Assembly: GCF_002632585.1 (NCBI RefSeq)
Contig: NZ_NIBV01000001.1
Span: 1,445,203 to 1,509,202 of the forward strand
From: Xenorhabdus szentirmaii DSM 16338
GTDB taxonomy: Bacteria; Pseudomonadota; Gammaproteobacteria; Enterobacterales; Enterobacteriaceae
Reading direction: 5' to 3'
DNA length: 64,000 nucleotides
Shown here: piece by piece, positions 21,386-29,998 of the stretch
How the letters are laid out: each line of letters starts with the position of its first letter
Position numbering within the stretch: position 1 is the first letter of the stretch
Notes under the pieces: model-generated
The model's database searches: none
Told to the model about the DNA's origin: nothing
The model's input: the letters and a program-made list of their open reading frames with translations, nothing else
Program-made: the position numbers and the translations under genes

Positions 21386-21502
21386 CCTTTTTTTAAAAGG
21401 AGGATAGTAGTTGACAGTTAAACATTAATTGTTAACTGATTATGGGAAAAATCTTATAATTAACGCTTCTGAACTTCTTCATTCAGGCTCCATGAAGATA
21501 AA
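21386..21502 (+). repeat. Leader repeat, copy 1 (distal)
   Basis: Starts with a T-run then TAAAAGGAGGA, continues through a -10-like TATAAT (21455-21460; TTAACT 17 bp before it), the shared core ATAATTAACGCTT and ends at TGAAGATAAA. It is roughly 75-80 percent identical in its second half to the copy directly before the major pilin, with the same internal spacing. Confidence 0.6.
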
Positions 21503-21985
21503 CTTTTGTAAATATTTAATGGTGGGTCAAATTCATTTTTATAAGAAAGTTTTATTAATCAAGCCCCGATATATTGCGATAAATAACATAAAAACAATTG
21601 GTTACCATTTTCTTTATTTTAAAATCCAAAAGCCAATAAAACGGGGTTCGAATTTGTTACTGAATAGATCCACAGAGGATTGTTTTAAGTCAAAAATAAA
21701 AAATATTAGAATTGATTATTAATGAAATGGCGGTAATATAGCGGCTACGTTCTGCGGGACGTGATGTTTACTTAAAAAATAACAATTCATTTCTATTATG
21801 TTTTTCTATTAAAAAATTTAAAATAATTATGATTATTCCTTTTAAAGATATAAGGGGATATTTAATTGTTTTTTTGGATAATATTATAGGTAGTGATTAT
21901 AGGTTTATTGTTTGTATTGTATGAAACGAATGATAAATGTTATCCCGGCTATTAATGTGATTGGAAAATATTTTTTTGAAAAGTT

Positions 21986-22102
21986 ATTTTTTAAAAAGAG
22001 GAGTTAAAGGGGTTGGATCTAACCAAGTTGTGAACTCACAATGGGGAAATCTGATAATTAACGCTTTGGAGTCTCTTTATTTAATCGCTTTGAAGATAAA
22101 GC
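21986..22102 (+). repeat. Leader repeat, copy 2 (proximal, likely fimbrial promoter)
   Basis: Counterpart of the repeat about 600 bp upstream: T-run then TAAAAAGAGGAG, -10-like GATAAT (22053-22058), the core ATAATTAACGCTT and TGAAGATAAA. It lies 70-180 bp before the major pilin start and so probably holds that operon's promoter and leader. Confidence 0.55.
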
Positions 22103-22169
22103 TTCATTCAGGGATTAAGAGTAAACAAAAGATCTTGAAATTGATTGCTACTAAAATAAAGGTAAAATA

Positions 22170-22709
22170 ATGAAACCAACAAAATTGGCTAAAATTGCTG
22201 CTATTACATTAGGTATGGGAATTTTTTGTGCGCAGGCTCAAGCTGAAGGCCCTGCTTCAATAGAGAATGGTGGTGGCGGTAAAATAACATTTACCGGTAC
22301 TGTTGTTAATGCACCCTGTAATATTTCCCCTGAATCTATAGATCAAACAATTAATTTTGGTGTTTTAAGTCAGTCTTTATTGAATAAAGGAAATGAAACT
22401 TCTCGTCCTGTTAAAATTGTACTGACTGAATGTGATACAGAAACTTATAAAAAAGCGAAAGTGACATTTTCCGGCGCTAACTATGACTCGAAAGAGCTGT
22501 TAATGAGTGGTTCTGCTAAAAATGTTGCGGTAAGGTTAACTGGTTTGGATGGTGATGTTGTTCTGGATCAGCCAAGCAAGGCATTTAATCTAAGCAAAAA
22601 TACAAATGAATTAAACTTCATGGCATTTGCGAAAAAAGCGAGCGGGGAAAGCGATGTGACTCCGGGTGAATTTAGCGGAACAACAACTTTTACTATGCAA
22701 TATGAGTAA
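22170..22709 (+). CDS. mrxA: Major fimbrial subunit, MrpA/MrxA-type pilin
   Basis: A 179-residue chaperone-usher pilin. It has a signal peptide (cleavage after AQA near residue 25), the N-terminal donor strand region GKITFTGTVVNAPCNI with the first disulfide cysteine (about 51), the second cysteine in VLTECDTE (about 88) and the conserved C-terminal ending with penultimate Tyr (TFTMQYE) recognised by the chaperone. In Xenorhabdus nematophila the related MrxA pilin forms MR/P-like fimbriae and was reported to be toxic to insect haemocytes; orthology here is inferred from operon layout. First gene of the operon. Confidence 0.85.
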   Translation: MKPTKLAKIAAITLGMGIFCAQAQAEGPASIENGGGGKITFTGTVVNAPCNISPESIDQTINFGVLSQSLLNKGNETSRPVKIVLTECDTETYKKAKVTFSGANYDSKELLMSGSAKNVAVRLTGLDGDVVLDQPSKAFNLSKNTNELNFMAFAKKASGESDVTPGEFSGTTTFTMQYE

Positions 22710-22749
22710 AAATTAAACGCCATAGAAATTTCATTTTAATAAAGTGATT

Positions 22750-22794
22750 ATAGCGCATTGCTCTATGATTATATTAGGTAATGCGTTATTTTTA
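22750..22794 (+). terminator. Probable attenuator after the major pilin gene
   Basis: AGCGCATT (22752-22759) pairs with AATGCGTT (22780-22787, one G-U pair), then ATTTTTAATG. A partial terminator here would make far more pilin mRNA than downstream usher/chaperone mRNA, as fimbrial operons need. Confidence 0.6.
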
Positions 22795-22820
22795 ATGAAA
22801 ATAGATAATTATAAAATCAC

Positions 22821-23381
22821 ATGAGATTCGTGAATGACGTTCTGATTAAAAAAGGGTTTGTTTCTTTTCTTATGTTATTTTTGTGCAACAGTGCACTGGC
22901 ATGGGAACATTCCTTAAATCCTTTTATGGGAAGGGTCAATATTAGCGGAACCGTCGTCTCGGCGAGTTGCTCTATCGCATTAGACGATATATGGCAGTCT
23001 GTTAATATGGGCATGGTTCCGGTAAAACAATTATATCAACATGGGATCAGGAAACAAAAGGAAGTCATTATCCATTTGGAAAATTGTGATTGGGAAAAAG
23101 GGAAAAACACGGAGAAACGGGCACCAATGCATGTAACCTTTGATGGGGTGCGTGATAAAGAAACGCATTTATTCCGGTTGTCTGGTGGAGTTAAGGGGGC
23201 CGCATTATCTATTAATGATGCACAAGGGCATTTAATACACGCGGGAAAGCGTTATCCTATTATTTCTGGTGGTAATAATCAATCAGGCATGAAATATATT
23301 TTAAATTTAGTACCAAATGGAGAACCGTTGGTACAAGGAAGTTATTATGCAGTATTGAGTTTTAAATTGGCTTATGAATAA
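22821..23381 (+). CDS. Minor fimbrial subunit, probable MrpB/PapH-type anchor
   Basis: A 186-residue pilin-like protein with signal peptide (cleavage after ALA near 27). It has the family strand GRVNISGTVVSASCSIAL, cysteines about 51 and 90, and the C-terminal SFKLAYE with penultimate Tyr. Placement directly after the major pilin and before the usher matches MrpB of Proteus MR/P fimbriae and PapH, which end fibre growth and anchor it to the wall. The function is inferred from position; sequence alone says only minor pilin. Confidence 0.75.
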   Translation: MRFVNDVLIKKGFVSFLMLFLCNSALAWEHSLNPFMGRVNISGTVVSASCSIALDDIWQSVNMGMVPVKQLYQHGIRKQKEVIIHLENCDWEKGKNTEKRAPMHVTFDGVRDKETHLFRLSGGVKGAALSINDAQGHLIHAGKRYPIISGGNNQSGMKYILNLVPNGEPLVQGSYYAVLSFKLAYE

Positions 23382-23589
23382 AATTAACATTTTGAACATG
23401 AAATATCATTAATGATGACAGTGACTGTCACTCTTTCTAAATTAGCTTTTTTATTATTAAAAGTAATATGAAGTTTTTATAGATGGCTACAGGGTATGAT
23501 GCTTGTTAAGTAATTGGTCGGTAATTTATGGCGGCAAGCCATATTGTATCCGGCAAGGTAATACCTGCCTGACGCGGGAGTCGTTATAA

Positions 23590-26106
23590 ATGAATATAAA
23601 GCAGGAGCTCGTATTTTCTTTGCATGTACTGAAGGGATTAATTTTGTTTTTTTCCGGTATTCATTTAGCAAACGCAATTGAATTTAACATTGATATGCTG
23701 GATTCCGAAGATAAACAGAATATTGATTTATCACGTTTCTCGCAAACGGGCTATGTGATGCCCGGGAAATACCAATTAACTTTACGTATTAATGAACAAC
23801 TCGTTAACCGTGAAACAACGATCCCTTTTTATTCTCGGCAACGGGGGAAAGAGATCCGTTCGGAAGCCTGCATTTCACCTGAATTGCGAAATAAAATAGG
23901 CTTGAAAGAGGAGTATCTCGCACAGACAACGTTATGGAATGACGGGCGCTGTGTGGATTTTTCTGCGATAAGCGGGGTAGCATTATCTGTCGATTTAGCT
24001 GAATCACAGCTTAATATGACAGTTCCCCAGCTTTATCTGGAATATTCTGATTCATTTTGGTTACCGCCTGCGCGCTGGGATGAAGGAATACCTGGTGTAT
24101 TGCTCGATTATAACGTGAATACTTTTTTATCTAAATCACGCGGAAATTCAAGAAACCAAAATATCTGGTTCAACGGTATTGTCGGCGCAAATTATGGTGC
24201 CTGGCGTTTGCGGGGTGATTATCAGGGAAATTACAGCCATACCGCAGGCCAGCAGAGTAATAGTGATTCTTCGCTCAAGTGGAATAAGTTCCATGCATAC
24301 CGAGCCTTGCCATCATGGCAGGCCAATTTAATATTGGGGGAATCTTCTTTTGCATCAGATTTACTTGATGGCTGGAATTATAGCGGTGTGTCATTGACCA
24401 GTGATGAACGGCAATTGCCCCCCAAATTACGGGGATATGCCCCACAAATCAGAGGGTTTGCCGACACTAATGCCAGAGTCACCGTAACACAACAAAATAA
24501 TATTCTGTATGACACAACGGTTCCCGCTGGGGAGTTTGTTATCAAGGATATCAGTAGTTCTGTGCGTGGAACATTAGATGTAAAAATCACGGAGCAAGAT
24601 GGTCGTGTGAAAACCTTTCAGGTCAGTGCGGCCTCTGTTTCCTATCTGACTCGACCGGGTCAGCTTCGCTATAAATTAGTCTCCGGACGTGCCCGATATG
24701 ATTCCCATCGGACTGAAGGGCCTATTTTTGCTGCCGGAGAGTGGTTCTACGGTTTAACAAACAGTTGGACACTGTACGGTGGTGGGGTAGTTGCCGGTAA
24801 TTATAATGCCCTTGCATTGGGAGCGGGGGTTGATTTGGGGACTTTGGGTTCGTTGACGGCAGATGTCACACAATCAATGGCCAGGTTGCCAAAACGAGGG
24901 GAAGAAGATGATAAAAAAACGCAACAGGGAAAATCCTGGCATCTAACTTATTCCAAGCGTTTTGATGACATTAACACGGACCTGACACTTGCCGGCTACC
25001 GTTTTAGTGAGCGTGATTACATGCCAATGCAGCAATATTTGGATGCGCGTTACCGTGATCGTCTGGAAGGGCGCAGTAAAGACAAATATACAATATCGCT
25101 GAATAAAAACTTCCCTGAACAGAAAGTATCGCTGGGTGTTTCCTACAATCACGAAACTTTCTGGAACGCCGGTGACAGCATTTATTACAACATTAGGATG
25201 AATAAATATTTTTCTGCTTTTGGTATCAACGATATGTCTGTTGGTTTATCGGCCAACCGTGCTCGTTATGTTCATACAGGCAAAATGAATAACTCTCTGT
25301 CATTGAATTTTTCGCTGCCTGTTGGCGAACAAAGAATAAATTACAACCATTATTACAGCGAGAAACGATTCTCCCAGAGCATGAATTTCAGTGGGCAGAT
25401 TGGGGAAAGGGATAACTATAACGTGACAGCAGGCATGAGCCATGGCCATGGGCAGCAGCGGCAGAGCCAGTTTAGCGGTTATTACAGTCACAGAGGCGAT
25501 GTTGCCCACATGTCGTTCAATGTCTCAACGGCACAAGGCGGGAATGTGATGGCTGGTATGGCAGTCAATGGCGGGGTGACGATCACTTCAAAAGGTGCAG
25601 CATTGCATCCCAGTGGTTTTAGTGGTGGTACTCGCTTAATCGTGGATACCAATGGCGTGGAAAATGTGCCGTTCGATGGCGGCCATGTGAGAACGAATCA
25701 TCGGGGAATTGGTGTGGTAACGAATGTCAGCAGTTATTACCGCAATACAACAATGGTCGATATCAATAAATTGGACAGTGATGTTGAAGCCCGCGACGCA
25801 GTGGCGGAATCGGTATTGACGGAAGGCGCGATTGGTTATCACAAATTTGATGTTTTAAAAGGCAACCGCTTGTTTGTTGTTTTGAAACTGGAGAATGGAA
25901 ATATTCTCCCCTTTGGAACCAGTATTCGCAATGAGAAAGGGCGTGAACTGGGGATTGTCAATGACGGGGGAGTGGCATGGATCAGTGGGGCTGAATTGGG
26001 AGAATCCCTGCAAGCGAATTGGGGTGAGCAGCATTGTTCGTTCATATTGCCACCTCAAATTGATTCTCTGTCACTGGTCTCATTGCCTTGCCAGAGAGGG
26101 AAATAA
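23590..26106 (+). CDS. mrxC: Fimbrial outer membrane usher protein (MrpC/MrxC-type)
   Basis: An 838-residue usher forming the secretion and assembly pore. After a signal peptide (cleavage after ANA near 29) come the N-terminal chaperone-binding domain (FNIDMLDSEDKQNIDLSRF), the 24-strand barrel with plug domain (GYAPQIRGFADTNARVTV; LDVKITEQDGRVKTFQV) and the C-terminal domains ending with the paired cysteines CSFILPP...LPC. GGGAG lies 9 bases before ATG 23590. The length is typical and there is no frameshift. The chaperone gene follows. Confidence 0.95.
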   Translation: MNIKQELVFSLHVLKGLILFFSGIHLANAIEFNIDMLDSEDKQNIDLSRFSQTGYVMPGKYQLTLRINEQLVNRETTIPFYSRQRGKEIRSEACISPELRNKIGLKEEYLAQTTLWNDGRCVDFSAISGVALSVDLAESQLNMTVPQLYLEYSDSFWLPPARWDEGIPGVLLDYNVNTFLSKSRGNSRNQNIWFNGIVGANYGAWRLRGDYQGNYSHTAGQQSNSDSSLKWNKFHAYRALPSWQANLILGESSFASDLLDGWNYSGVSLTSDERQLPPKLRGYAPQIRGFADTNARVTVTQQNNILYDTTVPAGEFVIKDISSSVRGTLDVKITEQDGRVKTFQVSAASVSYLTRPGQLRYKLVSGRARYDSHRTEGPIFAAGEWFYGLTNSWTLYGGGVVAGNYNALALGAGVDLGTLGSLTADVTQSMARLPKRGEEDDKKTQQGKSWHLTYSKRFDDINTDLTLAGYRFSERDYMPMQQYLDARYRDRLEGRSKDKYTISLNKNFPEQKVSLGVSYNHETFWNAGDSIYYNIRMNKYFSAFGINDMSVGLSANRARYVHTGKMNNSLSLNFSLPVGEQRINYNHYYSEKRFSQSMNFSGQIGERDNYNVTAGMSHGHGQQRQSQFSGYYSHRGDVAHMSFNVSTAQGGNVMAGMAVNGGVTITSKGAALHPSGFSGGTRLIVDTNGVENVPFDGGHVRTNHRGIGVVTNVSSYYRNTTMVDINKLDSDVEARDAVAESVLTEGAIGYHKFDVLKGNRLFVVLKLENGNILPFGTSIRNEKGRELGIVNDGGVAWISGAELGESLQANWGEQHCSFILPPQIDSLSLVSLPCQRGK

Positions 26107-26172
26107 AAGGGATAGCGCAATAAAAAATGAATGGCGTACCTCAAAAACGAATTGAAGAGAGTAAATGTAAGA

Positions 26173-26919
26173 ATGAAGAAACAAATTTTGCAGAAATGTG
26201 TTGGTAACCTATTAACGGGCAGTGTATTGATTTTTAGTACATTTTCATCTCTGGCAGCGGTTTCTTTGGATCGAACCAGAGCGGTGTTTGACGGTGAAAA
26301 TAAATCTATTACATTGCATATCTCTAATGAGAATAAGCAATTGCCTTATTTAGCCCAAGCGTGGCTGGAAGATGAAAATCATCAAAAAATGACAACGGGG
26401 CCATTAGTATTAACGCCTCCAGTGCAGCGTTTGGAACCTGGTAAACGCAGTTTGGTTCGAGTCGAAAAAACACAGACAGCAAATTCGCTGGCACAGGATA
26501 GGGAATCGCTGTTCTATTTCAATCTGCGTGAAATCCCACCTAAAAGTGAGCAACCAAACACGCTGCAAATTGCACTGCAAACCAAAATAAAACTGTTTTA
26601 TCGTCCTGTCGCACTTCAAGCCAAACCGGATGCAGTTTGGCAGGATCAATTGGTCTTGCATAAGATTGCGGGAGGGTATCGGATAGAAAATCCAACGCCG
26701 TACTACATCACAATTATTGGCATGGGTAATAGCCAGTCAGAATCAGAAGACAGTGATTTTGATGGGATTATGATTGCACCGTTTGGCAATGAAACCGTCA
26801 AACGTGGGCAATACAGCACACCTTATTTTACCTATATCAATGACTATGGTGGCCGGCCAACACTGGCATTTCGTTGTGATGGTGAACAATGCACCGTGAT
26901 TAAAGATCAGAAAAAATAA
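26173..26919 (+). CDS. mrxD: Periplasmic fimbrial chaperone (MrpD/MrxD, PapD-like)
   Basis: A 248-residue two-Ig-domain chaperone. The start MKKQIL at 26173 is preferred over the frame opening at 26131, as it begins a normal signal peptide cleaved near SLA. Domain 1 has VSLDRTRAVFDGENKSITL and the chaperone signature LFYFNLREIPPKSEQPN; the conserved basic residues that anchor the pilin C-terminus are present (R in DRTRAVF, K in KIKLFYRP). The second domain contains YRIENPTPYYITI. It delivers subunits to the usher encoded immediately upstream. Confidence 0.94.
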   Translation: MKKQILQKCVGNLLTGSVLIFSTFSSLAAVSLDRTRAVFDGENKSITLHISNENKQLPYLAQAWLEDENHQKMTTGPLVLTPPVQRLEPGKRSLVRVEKTQTANSLAQDRESLFYFNLREIPPKSEQPNTLQIALQTKIKLFYRPVALQAKPDAVWQDQLVLHKIAGGYRIENPTPYYITIIGMGNSQSESEDSDFDGIMIAPFGNETVKRGQYSTPYFTYINDYGGRPTLAFRCDGEQCTVIKDQKK

Positions 26920-26946
26920 TGGACGGAAGCGGGATAGGATAAATAC

Positions 26947-27393
26947 ATGGTAGGTTATGGAGATAGGCAAATCCGATTATGGAGAGGCTTGCTGACAGGG
27001 CTTCTGATATTAGCGAATAGCTATGTGAATGCAGGGGAAATGGCACAAGACGATCTTAAAAAAATAGCCCGACAGGAAAATTATATCGAAGTTTATGGCT
27101 CACTCGTCAGTTCTCCATGCTTACTGTCTCCATCATCACATGATGTACAAGTGCGAGATCACTGGCTGCAACTTGATTTAATTGATTGTGCAGAAGGCAT
27201 GGAGGCCATCGGAGTATCTCCTTTTCCAGTTAATATTATATTAAGTGCTTCTGATTCTTTTTTATCGAGTGCAAAAATAAGGCTTCCGTTACCCCGTCAA
27301 TTCATTCGCCAAGGCAGACATCAGCTTAAAATGTCCCTTGGAGATGCTTTCTTAGAAAAAACAAATTTAAGATTGGAAATAAATTATGAATAA
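26947..27393 (+). CDS. Small minor fimbrial subunit
   Basis: A 148-residue secreted protein with an N-terminal signal segment (hydrophobic about 14-27, cleavage after VNA). It shows pilin hallmarks in compressed form: IEVYGSLVSSPCLL near the mature N-terminus, a second cysteine in LDLIDCAEG, and the C-terminal LRLEINYE with penultimate Tyr. It is shorter than a normal pilin, as are adaptor subunits such as MrpE/MrpG. Last gene of the plus-strand operon, 27 bp after the chaperone. Confidence 0.7.
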   Translation: MVGYGDRQIRLWRGLLTGLLILANSYVNAGEMAQDDLKKIARQENYIEVYGSLVSSPCLLSPSSHDVQVRDHWLQLDLIDCAEGMEAIGVSPFPVNIILSASDSFLSSAKIRLPLPRQFIRQGRHQLKMSLGDAFLEKTNLRLEINYE

Positions 27394-27421
27394 TTAATTT
27401 AATCTCTGATTTTTTAACAAA

Positions 27422-27461
27422 AATAAGCCCCCGCTAGTAATTTTACTATTGGGGGCTTATT
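27422..27461. terminator. Bidirectional terminator between fimbrial operon and adhesin gene
   Basis: AATAAGCCCCC (27422-27432) and GGGGGCTTATT (27451-27461) form an 11-bp GC-cored stem, with U-rich sequence on both sides, between two convergent genes. Confidence 0.9.
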
Positions 27462-27479
27462 TAATTTTATATTGATCTT

Positions 27480-28544
27480 TTAATCATAAGCTAATTTAAA
27501 AACTGCGCTGGCATGGACACTGCCGGGCGTTACTGTTGATTCTGACTGAATGTAGTTTGCCTGAAATGGAATGCTATGATGGCCTTTACTCAGCTCACCG
27601 AGTCTAATATTGTTGTTTGGTTGATAGTTCACGGGATTATTTTTATGATAAATTCGGATGCCAACCCCTTTGGCTGTCGCATTTTTACTGAGTGTCAGGA
27701 TATCACTCTGATTTGAAGGGAAGGAGACATCTTCCAATGTCATTTTTGGGTGGGAAGTTTTTTCTGGTGACCCGCTAGAACACTCTAAATCGATCTTAAA
27801 TTGTTTAGGTTGGGTTTCGGTTCCAATCCCCTGAAAATCAGATTTAGATACATCCCCCAACGGGACATTTATAGAAGGTGTCTTGAGAGTGCAGCTGGGA
27901 TAAACTAATTTAACGTTGATACTACCAGCAATTTTCAGACTGAAATATTGGAAATTATTCTTTTCAAGTGCAATACCTTTGGCGATTTCCCCTGTCAATT
28001 GCCCACCCCGCAGGATATCACCTATTTTGACTAATTGCAGATGATATATAACTTGGTGATTAAAGAGAAGTCCCTTGTATTGAGTGAGAGTTTCAAAAGT
28101 ATTCTCGTTGTATACCTGATTACGAGTATATGGAAACCAACCATCTTCTATATCGTGACCAGATTTATCGGTAGTTTTTTTTATTCTATACCCTAGTCCA
28201 GGGATATTAGGGATAGGATAAATGGAATTTGTTGGTGTGCCAATTCCTTCATATCGGTAGAGCCCGAGCTGAGAATCACACATGAATTGGCCTGTTGGGG
28301 ATGTTGCAGGTAGGCTTTGTGTTAGCAGAACACTGTTTACAGGTAAATCGGGATTAATTTCAAAATCCTCCCCAACAGATATTGTGTATTGTATAGGTAA
28401 AAAATTTGCATTGTTTGAATTAAGAGGGATTTCAACCCAGCAATCATGCGCAGGACCCGCATATCCTTTGCTTGATAATATTAATAAAGATGTGCCTAAT
28501 AATAATTTTATTATTCCGCTCTTTTTTACTTCATTCGTTGTCAT
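27480..28544 (-). CDS. Two-domain fimbrial adhesin-like protein
   Basis: A 354-residue secreted protein. A signal peptide (hydrophobic about 12-27, cleavage after YAG) is followed by about 180 residues of unrecognised N-terminal domain with two cysteines (DCWVEI; FMCDSQLGLY), then a C-terminal pilin domain starting near INVKLVYPSCTLKTPSINVPLG, with cysteines in PSC and LEC and the terminal FKLAYD. That is the layout of FimH/PapG/MrpH tip adhesins (receptor domain plus pilin domain). It is odd in being transcribed against the operon it presumably serves. The receptor is unknown. Confidence 0.75.
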   Translation of the reverse strand: MTTNEVKKSGIIKLLLGTSLLILSSKGYAGPAHDCWVEIPLNSNNANFLPIQYTISVGEDFEINPDLPVNSVLLTQSLPATSPTGQFMCDSQLGLYRYEGIGTPTNSIYPIPNIPGLGYRIKKTTDKSGHDIEDGWFPYTRNQVYNENTFETLTQYKGLLFNHQVIYHLQLVKIGDILRGGQLTGEIAKGIALEKNNFQYFSLKIAGSINVKLVYPSCTLKTPSINVPLGDVSKSDFQGIGTETQPKQFKIDLECSSGSPEKTSHPKMTLEDVSFPSNQSDILTLSKNATAKGVGIRIYHKNNPVNYQPNNNIRLGELSKGHHSIPFQANYIQSESTVTPGSVHASAVFKLAYD

Positions 28545-28979
28545 GGTTTATTCATTAAGTCAATGCCCACAATAAAAATATCACTATTATTAATGATGAA
28601 AATTTTAATTACGAAGCATGTTATTATGGGAAGGTTTTATCTATGGTCATTATCTCGTTATTATAGGCATGAAATAAATAAGCATGTTCTGAAAAGTAAT
28701 TTAAGTTAACAAAATGACGATTTTATTTATTCCAGTAAGAATATATTTCGGTATTAAATAAAATATGCTGAGGATCATTATATCATTGTCTGACTATGTC
28801 AGACTTTGAATCTCATTTTTGTTTGTTTTCTCCAAAGCCTCTTTCAGTTTTCCGAGCGTGTGTGTTTCCTGCGTGGATACACTACAAGGTAAATCTATTC
28901 CTGCTATTAATTCTCTAGACGTCGAAATGTCAGCCAGTTAATCTGTTGGATATATTCAAAATTCCTGACTGAGAGAAAT
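28545..28979. other. Intergenic region upstream of yhaJ and of the adhesin gene
   Basis: 435 bp of AT-rich DNA between divergent genes, so it should hold both promoters. The one clear element is a perfect palindrome, GTCTGAC-TAT-GTCAGAC, at 28788-28804, a plausible operator for a dimeric regulator (YhaJ itself would be an obvious candidate). Confidence 0.5.
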
Positions 28980-29876
28980 ATGGGCAAAGAACGTGCGCTT
29001 ACATTGGAATCCTTGCGGGTCATGGATGCGATAGACAGGCGAGGCAGTTTCGCCGCGGCTGCGGATGAATTGGGCAGAGTGCCTTCTGCGTTAAGCTATA
29101 CCATGCAGAAGCTGGAAGAAGAGCTGGATGTCGTGCTGTTTGACCGCTCAGGCCATCGCACGAAATTTACTAACGTTGGCCGCATGTTGCTGGAGCGGGG
29201 GCGTTTATTGCTTGAGGCTGCGGATAAACTGACGGCTGATGCAGAAGCCTTGGCCCGTGGCTGGGAAACGAATTTGACAATTGTGTGCGAAGCCTTGTTT
29301 CCGGTCGCATCACTTTTCCCCCTCGTTGATAAATTGGCGAAAAAAGCAAATACACAGCTCTCATTAGTGACAGAAGTATTGGCAGGTGCCTGGGAGAGGT
29401 TGGAAACAGGCGGCGCGGATATTGTCATTGCGCCAGATATGCACTTCAGGGCTTCTGCGGAGGTGAATTCACGTAAGTTGTATTCGATTAACAATGTCTA
29501 TGTTGCAAGCGTTAACCATCCTATTCATGATGAACCGGAACCATTATCTGAAACTACCCGAATGAAATACCGAGGCATAGCCGTTGCTGATACGGCAAAG
29601 GAACGCCCGACTCTGACGGTTAAATTATTGGATAAACAACCACGGCTGACGGTCAGCACATTGGAAGATAAACGCCGTGCACTTTTGGCGGGGCTGGGGG
29701 TGGCAACCCTGCCTTATCCGATGGTTGAACAGGATATTGCTGAGGGCCGGTTACGTATTGTGAGCTCTGAATACAGTCATGAAACTCACATCATCATGGC
29801 GTGGCGACGCGATAAAATGGGGGAAGCTAAATCTTGGTGTTTGCGTGAAATCCCCAAACTGTTTACCAGAATATAA
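28980..29876 (+). CDS. yhaJ: LysR-family transcriptional regulator YhaJ
   Basis: A 298-residue LTTR with an N-terminal winged helix-turn-helix (LRVMDAIDRRGSFAAAADELGRVPSALSYTMQKLEEEL, about 12-49), near identical in type to E. coli YhaJ, and a C-terminal effector domain (TLEDKRRALLAGLGVATLPYPMVEQDIAEGRL near 225-257). In E. coli YhaJ senses nitroaromatics and controls neighbouring yqj/yha genes and, in pathogens, virulence genes. It faces yqjF-like DoxX convergently through a shared terminator. Confidence 0.93.
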   Translation: MGKERALTLESLRVMDAIDRRGSFAAAADELGRVPSALSYTMQKLEEELDVVLFDRSGHRTKFTNVGRMLLERGRLLLEAADKLTADAEALARGWETNLTIVCEALFPVASLFPLVDKLAKKANTQLSLVTEVLAGAWERLETGGADIVIAPDMHFRASAEVNSRKLYSINNVYVASVNHPIHDEPEPLSETTRMKYRGIAVADTAKERPTLTVKLLDKQPRLTVSTLEDKRRALLAGLGVATLPYPMVEQDIAEGRLRIVSSEYSHETHIIMAWRRDKMGEAKSWCLREIPKLFTRI

Positions 29877-29880
29877 AACC

Positions 29881-29920
29881 CAGCCCCTGATTGTTTTCCG
29901 TTCAATCAGGGGCTGATTTT
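29881..29920. terminator. Bidirectional terminator, yhaJ / DoxX gene
   Basis: A perfect 13-bp stem, CAGCCCCTGATTG (29881-29893) with CAATCAGGGGCTG (29903-29915), then ATTTTAAG. Confidence 0.9.
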
Positions 29921-29998
29921 AAGTGCGAATATCCTGTTCCTCTGAAACTGATTGCTCTTCTGAAATTGATTGCGAGCAAGTTCAGGGAGTGAGTGATA

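Larger units (their letters stand above)
20985..22169. other. Long AT-rich non-coding region upstream of the fimbrial operon
   Basis: Nearly 1.2 kb without a convincing gene. It contains two related promoter-like leaders about 600 bp apart (given as repeats). Open frames at 21429-21722 and 21961-22170 exist only because both run through these leaders; neither looks like a known protein. No recombinase gene (mrpI/fimB type) and no matched terminal inverted repeats of an invertible element were seen. Confidence 0.6.

Noticed and set aside
21429..21722. 97-codon open frame in the fimbrial upstream region
   Set aside because: No recognisable protein features; its similarity to the later frame at 21961-22170 comes from the duplicated leader at DNA level.
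21386..22169. Invertible promoter element as in Proteus mrp
   Set aside because: The repeated leaders are in direct, not inverted, orientation, and no recombinase gene lies nearby.
21961..22170. 69-codon open frame ending at the pilin start
   Set aside because: It runs through the probable promoter/leader of the pilin gene and lacks its own translation signals.
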